From: an uncultured Erythrobacter sp.
Lineage (GTDB): Bacteria > Pseudomonadota > Alphaproteobacteria > Sphingomonadales > Sphingomonadaceae
Reading direction: 5' to 3'
Assembly: GCA_947495555.1 (NCBI GenBank)
Contig: CANLZI010000002.1
Span: 62,001-126,000 of the forward strand
DNA: 64,000 nucleotides
Positions 17,325 through 26,366 of this stretch are shown here, one piece after another. How positions within the stretch are numbered: the stretch's first letter is position 1; every line of letters starts with the position of its first letter. The position numbers and the translations under genes are program-made. The notes beneath the pieces are model-generated. The model was not told where the DNA came from and made no database searches. It worked only from the letters and a program-made list of their open reading frames with translations.

Positions 17325-17399
17325 GCCCGGGTAGCTCAGGGGTAGAGCAGCGGATTGAAAATCCGCGTGTCGGTGGTTCAAATCCGCCCCCGGGCACCA
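17325..17399 (+). tRNA. tRNA-Phe (GAA)
   Basis: A full cloverleaf: acceptor GCCCGGG/CCCGGGC, D arm GCTC/GAGC, anticodon stem GCGGA/TCCGC with loop TTGAAAA giving anticodon GAA, T arm GGTGG/CCGCC with TTCAAAT, discriminator A and an encoded CCA. It reads the Phe codons UUC and UUU. Confidence 0.98.
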
Positions 17400-17421
17400 C
17401 TTTTCCGCTCAATCAGCCGCC

Positions 17422-18495
17422 TCAATCCAGCATCAATGCTGCCACCATCAAGGCGGTGACGAAGGATGCCAGCGTGGCAGCAAAGACGGGAATCAGCGGT
17501 TTCGGACCTGCTTCCAAAAGCAACGCCAGCCTAGAGCGCATAGCAGCAGCGGTTACCGCCAGCAAAAGCAGCGTTTTTGATAGAGTGAGGCCGTTGTCGC
17601 GCACCGCTTGTGGCACTTCAATTATGCTGTTGAGGCCCACCAGCGCCAAGAACCCCACAATGAACCAGGGAACGGCAACCTTGCGCCACAACGGTTGTGC
17701 CTGTTCTCCGGCGTCCTCGCCCCGGCCAAGCCAAATGGCGACCAGTGCAACAATCGGCGCCAACATCGCCACCCGTGCCAGCTTGACGATGGTTGCATCC
17801 GCGCCGGCCGGATCAGAGAAGCTGAACCCCGCACCAATCGCTTGAGCGACATCATGGACCGATGCACCGATTAGAAATCCGGCCTGCGCATCGCTCAGCC
17901 CAAGCATTTGGGCCAGAACCGGATAGACTGTCATCGCAATTGCGCTGGCCAAAGCGACCCCTACCAGCACGATTGAGAAACGGGTTGGATCCAGTCTGTT
18001 CTGCCCGATAACACCATATAGGGCCAAGGCGGCAGAGGCTCCGCAAATGGCGGTCGCCCCGCCTGCCAGAACGCCTGCCTCGCGCCCTTCCCCGATCAAA
18101 CGTGACGCCATGACGCCGCTGGTAAAGGCTGCCAGCATAACGAGGGCCAGCCCGGCAAATGTCACCCAACCCAAGGCAGCAACCTGCATCACCGTAATCT
18201 GCAACCCCAGCACCACAATGCCCAGACGCAGCCCATGGCGAGCGACAAAATCTAATCCAGCATGTGTTCGCGCATCTTCCGAGGCAAAGCTGAGTGCCAG
18301 CCCGATCAGTAAGCCCAACAGGATCAAGGGAAAGCCATAATATTGCGCCAGCCACATCGCCGCCAAACTTGCTGTGGCGCAAATCGCAAGACCGGGCAGA
18401 AAAGCGGTTCCGGGGCGCTTTTCCGGCGTGCTTTCCGCCTGATGGATCTCTCCAAACAGATCGCCAGCATAAAAGTCTTGCGGCAATTGCTTCAT
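17422..18495 (-). CDS. YeiH family putative sulfate exporter (UPF0324)
   Basis: A 357-residue membrane protein with about ten hydrophobic segments. The family motifs GGATAICGASAA near residue 146 and GASVHDVAQAIGAG near 213 are present. Members are called putative sulfate exporters, but transport has been shown for few. The ATG at 18495 has AGGGG upstream; a GTG one codon earlier is possible. The first 30 residues are hydrophilic and cytoplasmic. It stands alone, divergent from purC and convergent with tRNA-Phe. Confidence 0.88.
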   Translation of the reverse strand: MKQLPQDFYAGDLFGEIHQAESTPEKRPGTAFLPGLAICATASLAAMWLAQYYGFPLILLGLLIGLALSFASEDARTHAGLDFVARHGLRLGIVVLGLQITVMQVAALGWVTFAGLALVMLAAFTSGVMASRLIGEGREAGVLAGGATAICGASAALALYGVIGQNRLDPTRFSIVLVGVALASAIAMTVYPVLAQMLGLSDAQAGFLIGASVHDVAQAIGAGFSFSDPAGADATIVKLARVAMLAPIVALVAIWLGRGEDAGEQAQPLWRKVAVPWFIVGFLALVGLNSIIEVPQAVRDNGLTLSKTLLLLAVTAAAMRSRLALLLEAGPKPLIPVFAATLASFVTALMVAALMLD

Positions 18496-18683
18496 CACGC
18501 GACCCCTTCGTCATGCAGTCAGATGGGCCTCGATCAGCCTGCCTAACAGCCGATTTTCCTCGCCCCAGTTGAGCGGTTGTTAGCGCCGTAACAGCGGCTT
18601 GGCCAATCCCACGGAATTTTGCGCATGATAGGCGTAAGCCAAGGTTTGCCAAAAAGCCTCAAAGCGCCTATGAATCGAGCAAC

Positions 18684-18737
18684 GCCCCGGCAGCTGCGAC
18701 GCATTGTGTTTCGCCACGCCGGGGCTCGTTATTTTTG
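18684..18737 (+). promoter_or_regulatory. Terminator-like hairpin in the purC leader, possible attenuator
   Basis: Perfect 8-bp stem GCCCCGGC (18684-18691) / GCCGGGGC (18718-18725) with a 26-base loop, followed by TCGTTATTTTTG. No plus-strand gene lies upstream that it could terminate, because yeiH is divergent. It would therefore sit in the 5' leader of purC, ending about 16 bases before the start codon. Purine-dependent attenuation is inference. Confidence 0.45.
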
Positions 18738-18753
18738 CCAAGGAATGTCTGCA

Positions 18754-19560
18754 ATGACGCGTCGTCGCCAAATCTATGAAGGCAAGGCCAAGATCCTTTA
18801 CGAAGGTCCAGAGCCGGGCACCATCATCCAATATTTCAAGGATGATGCGACCGCTTTTAACGCCGAGAAAAAGGGTACGATCAACGGCAAGGGCGTGATC
18901 AACAACCGCATCTCCGAACATGTCTTTTCCCGGCTGTCGCATATCGGCATTCCGACCCATTTCATCCGCCGCCTGAATATGCGCGAGCAATTGGTGCGCC
19001 AATGCGAGATTGTTCCGATCGAAGTTGTAGTGCGCAATGTCGCAGCTGGCTCCATAACTAAGCGGCTAGGCATCGAAGAGGGTGAGCAACTGCCCCACAC
19101 CTTGATCGAATATTATTACAAGGATGATGCGCTGGGTGATCCGCTGATTGCGGAAGAGCACATTGCCTGTTTTGGCTGGGCTTCGAACGAGGAAATGCAG
19201 GACATTTCTTCGATGGCGATCCGGATCAATGATTTCATGTGCGGCATGTTCGCCGCGATCGATGTGCGCCTGGTCGACTTCAAGCTGGAATTTGGCCGGA
19301 TCTATGATGGCGATTTTAGCCGGGTCATTCTGGCCGACGAAATCAGCCCGGACGGATGCCGTTTGTGGGACATGAATACGGGCGAGAAACTGGACAAGGA
19401 CCGCTTCCGGCGTGATCTTGGCGGCGAAGAAGAGGCCTATCGCGAAGTGGCCCGCCGGTTGGGCTTGCTGCAAGGCGAGGACAATGGCCCGGGCGAAGTG
19501 CTCGACCTTTCCAGCCACCGCAACAAACTGCGTGGCTCAGCCAATCCACCCAAGAAATAG
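18754..19560 (+). CDS. purC: Phosphoribosylaminoimidazole-succinocarboxamide synthase
   Basis: PurC (SAICAR synthetase) joins CAIR and aspartate with ATP in purine synthesis. The 268-residue protein starts [19 protein letters not shown] and has the ATP site and family signatures [39 protein letters not shown] and [12 protein letters not shown]. The ATG at 18754 has AAGGA nine bases upstream; an ATG three codons earlier is too close. The C-terminal tail (about 30 residues ending GSANPPKK) is polar. It is followed within 10 bases by the M16 protease and then purS and purQ. Confidence 0.97.
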   Translation: MTRRRQIYEGKAKILYEGPEPGTIIQYFKDDATAFNAEKKGTINGKGVINNRISEHVFSRLSHIGIPTHFIRRLNMREQLVRQCEIVPIEVVVRNVAAGSITKRLGIEEGEQLPHTLIEYYYKDDALGDPLIAEEHIACFGWASNEEMQDISSMAIRINDFMCGMFAAIDVRLVDFKLEFGRIYDGDFSRVILADEISPDGCRLWDMNTGEKLDKDRFRRDLGGEEEAYREVARRLGLLQGEDNGPGEVLDLSSHRNKLRGSANPPKK

Positions 19561-19567
19561 GCGACCG

Positions 19568-22489
19568 GTGTACCGACACGAATTGCGCTTTGCTTTTGGG
19601 CCTCGTGCTTTGCGGGCTACCGGTTTGGGCCGCTTGATATCTAGTTCTGTCGGGCTTTTGATAGCGCTGTGTTTGGGCGTTTCGGCTCCGGCCTATGCCC
19701 AAGACGCCTCGACCAGCAATCCATCCGCCCAGCCTGACTGGATTTTTGAAACAAGCGATGTGCCGGTCGATCCCGGATTTGTGTTCGGCAAGCTGGACAA
19801 TGGCATGCGCTATATCCTGCGCGAAAATGCCACGCCCGAAGGCACCGCGATGGTCCGGATGCGGATCGATTCAGGCTCTTTGGACGAAACCGAGACCGAG
19901 CGCGGCCTGTCTCATTTTCTGGAACACATGGCCTTTAATGGCTCCAAGGGCATTCCCGAGGGCGAGATGATCAAGCTGTTGGAGCGAGAGGGCTTGGCCT
20001 TTGGCGCCGACACCAACGCCTCCACTGGCTTCAGCGCGATAACCTATATGCTCAACCTGCCGCGCAATGACGAAGAATTGCTGGGTACGGCATTGATGTT
20101 GATGCGGGAAACCGCCAGCGAGCTGCTGATCGAGCAAGATGCAGTCGAGCGCGAACGCGGCGTCATCCTGGCTGAGCGACGCGACCGGCGTAATTTCTCG
20201 CAGCGCGCGTTGGAGGATTACTTCGCCTTTTCAACGCCTAATGCGCGCTATGCGCAAAGGCTGCCTATCGGCGCGTTGGAGGTGCTGGAAAGTGCCAACG
20301 CGGATCAGCTGCGCGGCCTTTACAAACGCACCTATACGCCCGCCAACACCGTACTGGTGATCGTGGGCGATATTCCCGTCGCGACCATGGAGCAGGCCAT
20401 AAGGACGCGCTTTTCAGACTGGCAGGGCGGCCCTGCTCCGGTCGATCCGGAAACAGGCCCAGTCGACATCAGTCGGTCCGGGATCACCGATATCTATATC
20501 GATCCCGCCTTGTCCGAATCTGTATCCATCGCCCAGTTCGGATCATGGCAGGACCGTCCTGACACTGTGGCCAATCGCCGCGAGAACGCTCTGCGCTCAG
20601 TAGCTTATGCCATCGTGAACCGCCGATTGGCGCGGCTCGCACGGTCGCAAGACGCGCCGTTTCGTGGGGCCAGTTTCTCTACCGGAGACTTATTCGAAGA
20701 CGCTCGCGTCACCTCGATTTCTATCGTCAGCCTGGATGGCGAGTGGCGCAAAGGAATGTTGGCGGCTGTGAAAGAGGTCCATCAGGCGCTGACCTATGGC
20801 TTTACCAAGTCCGAAATTGCCGAACAATTGGCCAACCGCCGGACCGCGCTGGAAAATGCGGTCGAGGGAGAGAGCACACGCAGCAATGGTGCCTTGATCA
20901 GCGGAGCATTGTCGTTGCTAAGCAGCGAGCGTATTCCAACGAAAGCACGCTATCGCCTCGATCAGTTCGAAGCGACGCAGGAGGAATTCACCGCCGAGCG
21001 TCTGCTGGCAGCCTTGCTGGCGGACGTGATCCCGCTGGATGATCCCATGATCCGTCTGCAGGGGCGCGTAGCTCCTGAAGGCGGCGAGGAAGCACTGCGC
21101 GAGACATTCACACAAGCGATGGCCCTGCCCATCGCCGCGCCCGAGGACAAAGGCGCCGCCGAATTTGCCTATACCGATTTCGGTGAACCTGGAGTTATCG
21201 TGTCCGATAGCGAAGACGATCGGATGGGCTTTCGCCTAATCACCTTTGCCAACGGCGTTCGCCTGACGCTGAAACAGACCGATATTCAAGAGGATCGGAT
21301 CAGCTACCGCGTTGCGCTGGATGGTGGGCGATTGTTGAACACGGCAGAAAACCCGTTGGCGACCGAGCTGGTGCCCTCCTTGCCCGCAGGCGGGTTGGGA
21401 CAGCACAGCCAAGACGAATTGCTCAGCATTCTGGCCGGTCGCAGCGTGGGTTTACGGATCAGCAACACGGAAGATGCCTTCACTTTGGGTGGAACGACAA
21501 CCCCACGCGATCTTGAGCTGCAATTGCAGCTGATCACCGCCGGTTTGACCGATCCGGGCTATCGCCGCGAGGGGCTTGAGCAATATCGCCGCCGGATCGA
21601 CAATTTTTTCAACACGCTGCGCGCCACCCCGGGCCGGACCTATAGCACGCAAGCCGGCGCCATCCTGTCTGACAATGATCCGCGCTTCTCTTTGCAAGAG
21701 AGAGACCAGTATTTCGCGCTGGATTTCGCGCAATTGCAGTCCGTCATCGCAGATCGCCTGCAAAATGGGGCGATCGAAGTGGCGCTGGTGGGTGATTTTG
21801 ACAGCGATGCCGCCATTGCTGCCATTGCCAACAGCTTGGGTGCCCTCCCCCCGCGCGAAGCCGATTTTCTGCCGCGCGAAGAGGCGCGCCAACGCAGCTT
21901 TACGAAATCCCGAGGCAAGCGCGTTCTGCATCACCAAGGCGAGGATGATCAGGCATTGGTGCGGATGGTATGGCCCACCACTGATGATCGCGATCTTACT
22001 CAAGTCTCGACCCTGAGATTGTTGGGCGCTGCGGTAGGGATTGAGCTGCAACAGCGCTTGCGCGAAGAACTGGGGCAAGCTTATTCACCATCCGCATCCA
22101 GCCAGATGAGCCATTTCTATCCCGGATACGGAACATTCCTGATCACCGCATCGGTTGAAGCGAGCGAGATCGAGGCCACCAGAGGCGCCATCACAGAGCT
22201 GTTGGAAGACTTGCAGAACAAGCCGATTGACCCCGATCTGGTGGAGCGAGCGAGAAAGCCCTTGTTGGAAAATTATGACAATACGCTGAAACGGTTGAGT
22301 GGGTGGATCCCATTGGCCTGGCGCGCGCATAGCGAACCGGAGCGGATTGACCGTTTTCTAGCCTATCCAGATGTTCTGAAGGCAGTGACTGCAGCAGACC
22401 TGCAGGCCGCGGCGCAGCAATATTTGGCCCGGGATGATGCGGTCGAGATACTCTTGCTGCCCGAAGAAGCTGACACCGCAGTCGAATAG
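19568..22489 (+). CDS. Secreted M16 family zinc metallopeptidase (two-module)
   Basis: A 973-residue protein with a signal peptide (hydrophobic segment ending APAYAQ near residue 45), so periplasmic. The first M16 module carries the inverted zinc site HFLEH at 116-120 and the downstream Glu in VEGESTRSNG near residue 435. Later M16 modules (from about residue 540) lack HxxEH and should form the other half of the peptidase chamber. The start is taken as GTG 19568, eight bases after the purC stop; a TTG at 19583 is an alternative. It separates purC from purS and has no clear link to purines; related peptidases degrade signal peptides or imported peptides. Confidence 0.88.
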   Translation: MYRHELRFAFGPRALRATGLGRLISSSVGLLIALCLGVSAPAYAQDASTSNPSAQPDWIFETSDVPVDPGFVFGKLDNGMRYILRENATPEGTAMVRMRIDSGSLDETETERGLSHFLEHMAFNGSKGIPEGEMIKLLEREGLAFGADTNASTGFSAITYMLNLPRNDEELLGTALMLMRETASELLIEQDAVERERGVILAERRDRRNFSQRALEDYFAFSTPNARYAQRLPIGALEVLESANADQLRGLYKRTYTPANTVLVIVGDIPVATMEQAIRTRFSDWQGGPAPVDPETGPVDISRSGITDIYIDPALSESVSIAQFGSWQDRPDTVANRRENALRSVAYAIVNRRLARLARSQDAPFRGASFSTGDLFEDARVTSISIVSLDGEWRKGMLAAVKEVHQALTYGFTKSEIAEQLANRRTALENAVEGESTRSNGALISGALSLLSSERIPTKARYRLDQFEATQEEFTAERLLAALLADVIPLDDPMIRLQGRVAPEGGEEALRETFTQAMALPIAAPEDKGAAEFAYTDFGEPGVIVSDSEDDRMGFRLITFANGVRLTLKQTDIQEDRISYRVALDGGRLLNTAENPLATELVPSLPAGGLGQHSQDELLSILAGRSVGLRISNTEDAFTLGGTTTPRDLELQLQLITAGLTDPGYRREGLEQYRRRIDNFFNTLRATPGRTYSTQAGAILSDNDPRFSLQERDQYFALDFAQLQSVIADRLQNGAIEVALVGDFDSDAAIAAIANSLGALPPREADFLPREEARQRSFTKSRGKRVLHHQGEDDQALVRMVWPTTDDRDLTQVSTLRLLGAAVGIELQQRLREELGQAYSPSASSQMSHFYPGYGTFLITASVEASEIEATRGAITELLEDLQNKPIDPDLVERARKPLLENYDNTLKRLSGWIPLAWRAHSEPERIDRFLAYPDVLKAVTAADLQAAAQQYLARDDAVEILLLPEEADTAVE

Positions 22490-22610
22490 TCCTGCAATCG
22501 CGCATCAAAACCGCACGCAGTCGTGGGCAATATTGAGCGAATGATTGCGCTGTCGCATCGCCGCGCTATAGGCTGCGACCAACCGACCCAGAATCTTGGC
22601 AGGAGCCAGT

Positions 22611-22859
22611 ATGAAAGTCCGTATCCTCGTCCGCCTGAAGCCCGGAGTGCTCGACCCGCAGGGACGTGCCGTCCATCACTCGCTGGAGGGTCTAGGCTTT
22701 GACGGTGTAGAAGATGTGCGGATTGGCCGCCTGATCGAGCTGGATGTGGCCGACAACACGACGGACGAGCGGATCGACCAGATGTGCCAGCAATTGCTCG
22801 CCAATATGGTGATCGAGGATTACGCAATCGAGAAGCTGAGCGCTTCGGAAGCGGCGTAA
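22611..22859 (+). CDS. purS: Phosphoribosylformylglycinamidine synthase subunit PurS
   Basis: The 82-residue small subunit of the three-part FGAM synthetase (PurS-PurQ-PurL). It begins [21 protein letters not shown] and has the [16 protein letters not shown] block. AGGAG lies six bases before the ATG. It overlaps purQ by one base (TAATG). purL is not in the window. Confidence 0.96.
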   Translation: MKVRILVRLKPGVLDPQGRAVHHSLEGLGFDGVEDVRIGRLIELDVADNTTDERIDQMCQQLLANMVIEDYAIEKLSASEAA

Positions 22860-23536
22860 TGGCTATGCGCAGCGCCGTTGTCACCTTCCCAGGATCCAAT
22901 TGTGATCGCGATATGGCGGTTGCCCTGGCCAATGTTTCGGGAACCCAGCCGCTGCGCCTGTGGCATGGCGATGCCGAATTGCCCGACGGGTTGGACTTTA
23001 TCGCTTTGCCCGGTGGCTTTTCCTATGGCGATTACCTACGTTCAGGCGCCATGGCCTCGCGCAGCCCGATCCTGCAGGCGGTGGTTGCCGCGGCCAAGCG
23101 CGGCGTGCCCGTTCTGGGCGTGTGCAACGGCTTTCAGGTTTTAACAGAGGCAAAATTGTTGCCCGGCGCATTGATGCGCAATGCCAGCCAGAACTTCATT
23201 TGCAAGACAGTTCCGCTCAAGGTCGAAACCAACCAGACGCGCTTCACCTCAGCCTATGATAAAGGCGAGATCATCCACATTCCTGTGGCCCATCACGATG
23301 GAAATTTCTTTGCTGACGAGGCCACGCTTGACCGGCTGGAAGGCGATGGCCAGGTCGTGTTTCGCTATGCTGAGCCCTGCAATGGTTCGCGCCGCGATAT
23401 TGCCGGGATCATCAATGCTGAAGGCAATGTGCTGGGCATGATGCCGCATCCCGAACGGGCAATTGAGGCCGACCATGGCGGCAGCGATGGTCGCAAATTG
23501 TTCGAAAGCGCGATGGGCGCTTTGCTCAACGCTTAA
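22859..23536 (+). CDS. purQ: Phosphoribosylformylglycinamidine synthase subunit PurQ
   Basis: The 225-residue glutaminase subunit that supplies ammonia to PurL. It shows the class I amidotransferase fold: FPGSNCDRD near residue 11, [11 protein letters not shown] near 52, the nucleophile in [11 protein letters not shown] near 86 and [10 protein letters not shown] with the His/Glu pair near 200. The ATG overlaps the purS stop. A start six residues upstream in another coding context is unlikely. Confidence 0.96.
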   Translation: MAMRSAVVTFPGSNCDRDMAVALANVSGTQPLRLWHGDAELPDGLDFIALPGGFSYGDYLRSGAMASRSPILQAVVAAAKRGVPVLGVCNGFQVLTEAKLLPGALMRNASQNFICKTVPLKVETNQTRFTSAYDKGEIIHIPVAHHDGNFFADEATLDRLEGDGQVVFRYAEPCNGSRRDIAGIINAEGNVLGMMPHPERAIEADHGGSDGRKLFESAMGALLNA

Positions 23537-23575
23537 AGCCCTAATTGATCAGGCGCTTTTGCGCGCAATGGGCTT
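23536..23575. terminator. Possible bidirectional terminator between purQ and the GGDEF-EAL gene
   Basis: Arms AAGCCC (23536-23541) / GGGCTT (23570-23575) surround an inner GCGC-TTTT-GCGC hairpin (23553-23564). It overlaps the ends of two convergent genes that are only 12 bases apart. There is no long T-run. Confidence 0.35.
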
Positions 23576-25900
23576 GAATAAACGCCGCGCGTCATCTGCG
23601 GGCATTGGACGGCCAAAGTAGAAGCCCTGGATCTTGTCGCATCCCATTGACCGGATCAGCGCCGCTTCTTCAGCAGTTTCAACGCCTTCAGCTGTCGTTG
23701 TCATATCCAGACTTTGCGCCATCGCAACTACAGCCCGAATAATGGCTAGGCTTTCCGCGCTTTGTTGCGCCGCGCCCTGAACAAATGTCCGGTCGACCTT
23801 GATGGTAGAGAAGCGCAGCTTGCGCAGATAGCCAAGCGAGGAATAGCCGGTGCCAAAGTCATCCAGCGCCACGCTGCAACCCAGCGCCATAACCTGCTCC
23901 AACGCGTTACGGGCAATGCTGGCATCGCGCAGGAAAATGCTTTCCGTCACTTCGATTTCCAGCCGCTCGGGTCGCAATCCTGTTTCGGCCAGTGCGCTCA
24001 CCACATCATCGGTAAAGTCCGGCTCCAGCAATTGCTCGGGCGATACATTGACGTTCACCTTGATATTCTCGGGCCACTTGCGCGCTTCGATACAAGCCTG
24101 ACGCAGCACCCAACGCCCGATCGGTACGATCAAGCGCGTGTCTTCAGCCAAGGGGATGAACTTGCCCGGGCTAACAAAACCGTGATCCTTGCTGTTCCAG
24201 CGAACCAGGGCCTCGAAACTGACCAGCTCCTCGCTATTGGAATCAACCACAGGTTGATAATGCAGGACCAATTCCTCGTCCTCCAACGCATTGCGCAAGG
24301 AAACCTCGAGCTGGCGACGTTCTTCTGCGTGAGCATGCAGTCCGGGCTCGAATTTGTGGTGTTCGCCGCCGCCATCATCTTTTGAACGGTACAGGGCCAA
24401 ATCGGCATTGCGCATCAATTCTTCGACCGTCCGGCCATCGCGTGGCCCTACTGCCGACCCGACGCTGGCCCCCACATACAAAGTGTGGTTGTCCACCGTA
24501 TAAGGTTCAGACAAATGATCGATGACCTTCTGGGAGATTTTCTCGATCACGGTGTGATCGGTTGCATCGCGGATCACAATGGCGAATTCATCGCCGCCCA
24601 ATCGTCCACACATGCAATTGTCGCCCATGATGGATTGCAAGCGTGCGGCAACCTGCGCCAGCAGCCTGTCACCCACCAGATGGCCCAGCGAATCGTTGAC
24701 CGACTTAAATCGATCCAGATCAACCATCAGAAACGCACAGCGCGAACGCCACTGCTCTGAATACCGCAGCGCTTCGCCCAATGCTTCGGTCAATTGCAAC
24801 CTATTAGGCAGCTTGGTGAGAGGATCATATCGCGCCAAATACGAGATTTTCTCGGAAGATTCGCGTTGCTCGGTAACGTCAGAGCCGACCCCGCGGAAGC
24901 CAATGAACTTGCCCCGCTCATCCCGCATGGGTGTGCCGGACAATTCCCACCACCGTGGCTCTCCCTTGATCGACACTTCGACCAATTGATTGGAGAAGTT
25001 TTCGCGATGCTTCAACCGTTCGGCAAGATCATGCAGGCTGGTTGGGAAGTTGCCGCTTTCCCATGATTTTCCAGCCACCAGCTCGAGCAGTGGGCGCCCC
25101 TCGGCCTCGGATTGAACTTGACCAAGCGCAAAGGCAAAGCGCGGCGAAACAGCTTGCACGCGGCGCGACGTATCGACTTCCCACAGCCAGTCGGCCTCGT
25201 TCTCTTCAAATTCGCGCAGCAGTAGCGAGACGACCTGATCCTTCTCGGCCACGCCGTCTTCAGCAATCTTTGCACACAAGATCTTGCGCGAGACTTCGAT
25301 AGCGCCAAGCATCACAATTGCGGTCAAAATGACCACAGCAGCAACCATGCCGTATTGGCCTGTTAAGAAGAATGCAGTGGCAGCGGAGGCGCCAACAATG
25401 GTTGAGAAGATCACTATTCCCAGTGGAGCGGAGCTGAAGAACAGGGCTGATCCGGCCATGATGATTGCCACTAAAGCCCAAGCCGAAACGTGGAGCGTTG
25501 GGCCGCCAATCATACCAAAATAGGTGAGCGGGATGGCCCACAAAAGCCCCGAGCAAACCGGCGTCAACGCTTGGCGCAAGACTTCAGAGCGGGTGACCGG
25601 GCGGCGAAATCCATCCGCCAAACTCTCGTCATAGCTGGCACCACGGATCTGCACCGTTACGACCAGTGCAAACCACAGGCCCAACCAAAGCGGAGCGACA
25701 GCCCCCAAAAATAGCCAGACAGTGAGCAGCGACATCACCACATGCATCGCCACGCGGTAACGGGCATGTCCGATCAGTGTCGAATATTGCAACCCGCGCA
25801 GCTGTGCCCATTCGGGATTATCGGCCGTAGACAGGCCAAACACCACGGACAGGGGCAACTTCCCCGACAGGGAGTTGTTGGATGAATCAGTCTCGCTCAC
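23549..25900 (-). CDS. Membrane-bound PAS-GGDEF-EAL protein (cyclic-di-GMP synthesis/breakdown)
   Basis: A 783-residue protein: about five to six transmembrane segments in residues 45-205, a PAS domain near 230-345 (with ENEADWLWEVDTSRRVQAVSP), GGDEF domain near 350-510 with intact GRLGGDEFAIV, and EAL domain near 525-775. In the EAL part FEALVRW, EVTES, LDDFGTGYSSL, IKVDRTF and AEGVET are all present, so both activities look possible. It probably tunes cyclic-di-GMP in response to a membrane or PAS signal. It stands alone. A PilZ effector gene lies at 48.5 kb. Confidence 0.94.
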   Translation of the reverse strand: MSETDSSNNSLSGKLPLSVVFGLSTADNPEWAQLRGLQYSTLIGHARYRVAMHVVMSLLTVWLFLGAVAPLWLGLWFALVVTVQIRGASYDESLADGFRRPVTRSEVLRQALTPVCSGLLWAIPLTYFGMIGGPTLHVSAWALVAIIMAGSALFFSSAPLGIVIFSTIVGASAATAFFLTGQYGMVAAVVILTAIVMLGAIEVSRKILCAKIAEDGVAEKDQVVSLLLREFEENEADWLWEVDTSRRVQAVSPRFAFALGQVQSEAEGRPLLELVAGKSWESGNFPTSLHDLAERLKHRENFSNQLVEVSIKGEPRWWELSGTPMRDERGKFIGFRGVGSDVTEQRESSEKISYLARYDPLTKLPNRLQLTEALGEALRYSEQWRSRCAFLMVDLDRFKSVNDSLGHLVGDRLLAQVAARLQSIMGDNCMCGRLGGDEFAIVIRDATDHTVIEKISQKVIDHLSEPYTVDNHTLYVGASVGSAVGPRDGRTVEELMRNADLALYRSKDDGGGEHHKFEPGLHAHAEERRQLEVSLRNALEDEELVLHYQPVVDSNSEELVSFEALVRWNSKDHGFVSPGKFIPLAEDTRLIVPIGRWVLRQACIEARKWPENIKVNVNVSPEQLLEPDFTDDVVSALAETGLRPERLEIEVTESIFLRDASIARNALEQVMALGCSVALDDFGTGYSSLGYLRKLRFSTIKVDRTFVQGAAQQSAESLAIIRAVVAMAQSLDMTTTAEGVETAEEAALIRSMGCDKIQGFYFGRPMPADDARRLFKPIARKSA

Positions 25901-25969
25901 GAGAATGCGTCTAACGCGGAAAGGTTATCGGCCAGTAAAGCAAAACTCTACAGCACGCTGTAAATACTG

Positions 25970-26356
25970 TTAATCCGCTGATTTTGAACGCAGTTTGGCG
26001 ACGGCTTCTTCCCAATTCTGGCCGTCCAAAGTAACTATTTCTGGCTGAATTAAAGAATTGGGCTGAATACAATTGAAGTTGATGCTCCAACTGTCCGGGT
26101 GTGAACGAGGCTGATAAAAGCTCTTCACACCGCAAATTTTGCAGAACAGATGATCCGCATTTCTTGTGGCGAATTTGTATGAAGTCAGCGCATCCTTACC
26201 GCTGATCAGCTCGAAGTCTTCATGCGGGACGGTGAGATGCAGATATCCCGTCATCGAGCAGACCGAACAATTGCAATCGAGCAATTCAGGCCTTTCAGTC
26301 GTCTCCGCCTCGAATTGCACCGCACCGCAATGACACCCGCCAACCACCTTCACCAT
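25970..26356 (-). CDS. GFA/CENP-V family zinc protein
   Basis: A 128-residue protein with the Cys ligands GCHCGAV near residue 7, CNCSVC near 28 and HLFCKICGV near 92, matching the glutathione-dependent formaldehyde-activating (GFA) fold. True activity of most members is unknown. It starts 10 bases after the glmS stop on the same strand, so it is probably cotranscribed with glmS. Confidence 0.9.
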   Translation of the reverse strand: MVKVVGGCHCGAVQFEAETTERPELLDCNCSVCSMTGYLHLTVPHEDFELISGKDALTSYKFATRNADHLFCKICGVKSFYQPRSHPDSWSINFNCIQPNSLIQPEIVTLDGQNWEEAVAKLRSKSAD

Positions 26357-26366
26357 GCTGTGCGCC

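Noticed and set aside
17206-17412. Minus-strand ORF with VPGGGFEPPTRGFS
   Set aside because: This peptide is the antisense translation of tRNA-Phe, a familiar annotation artefact; no ribosome site or family supports it.
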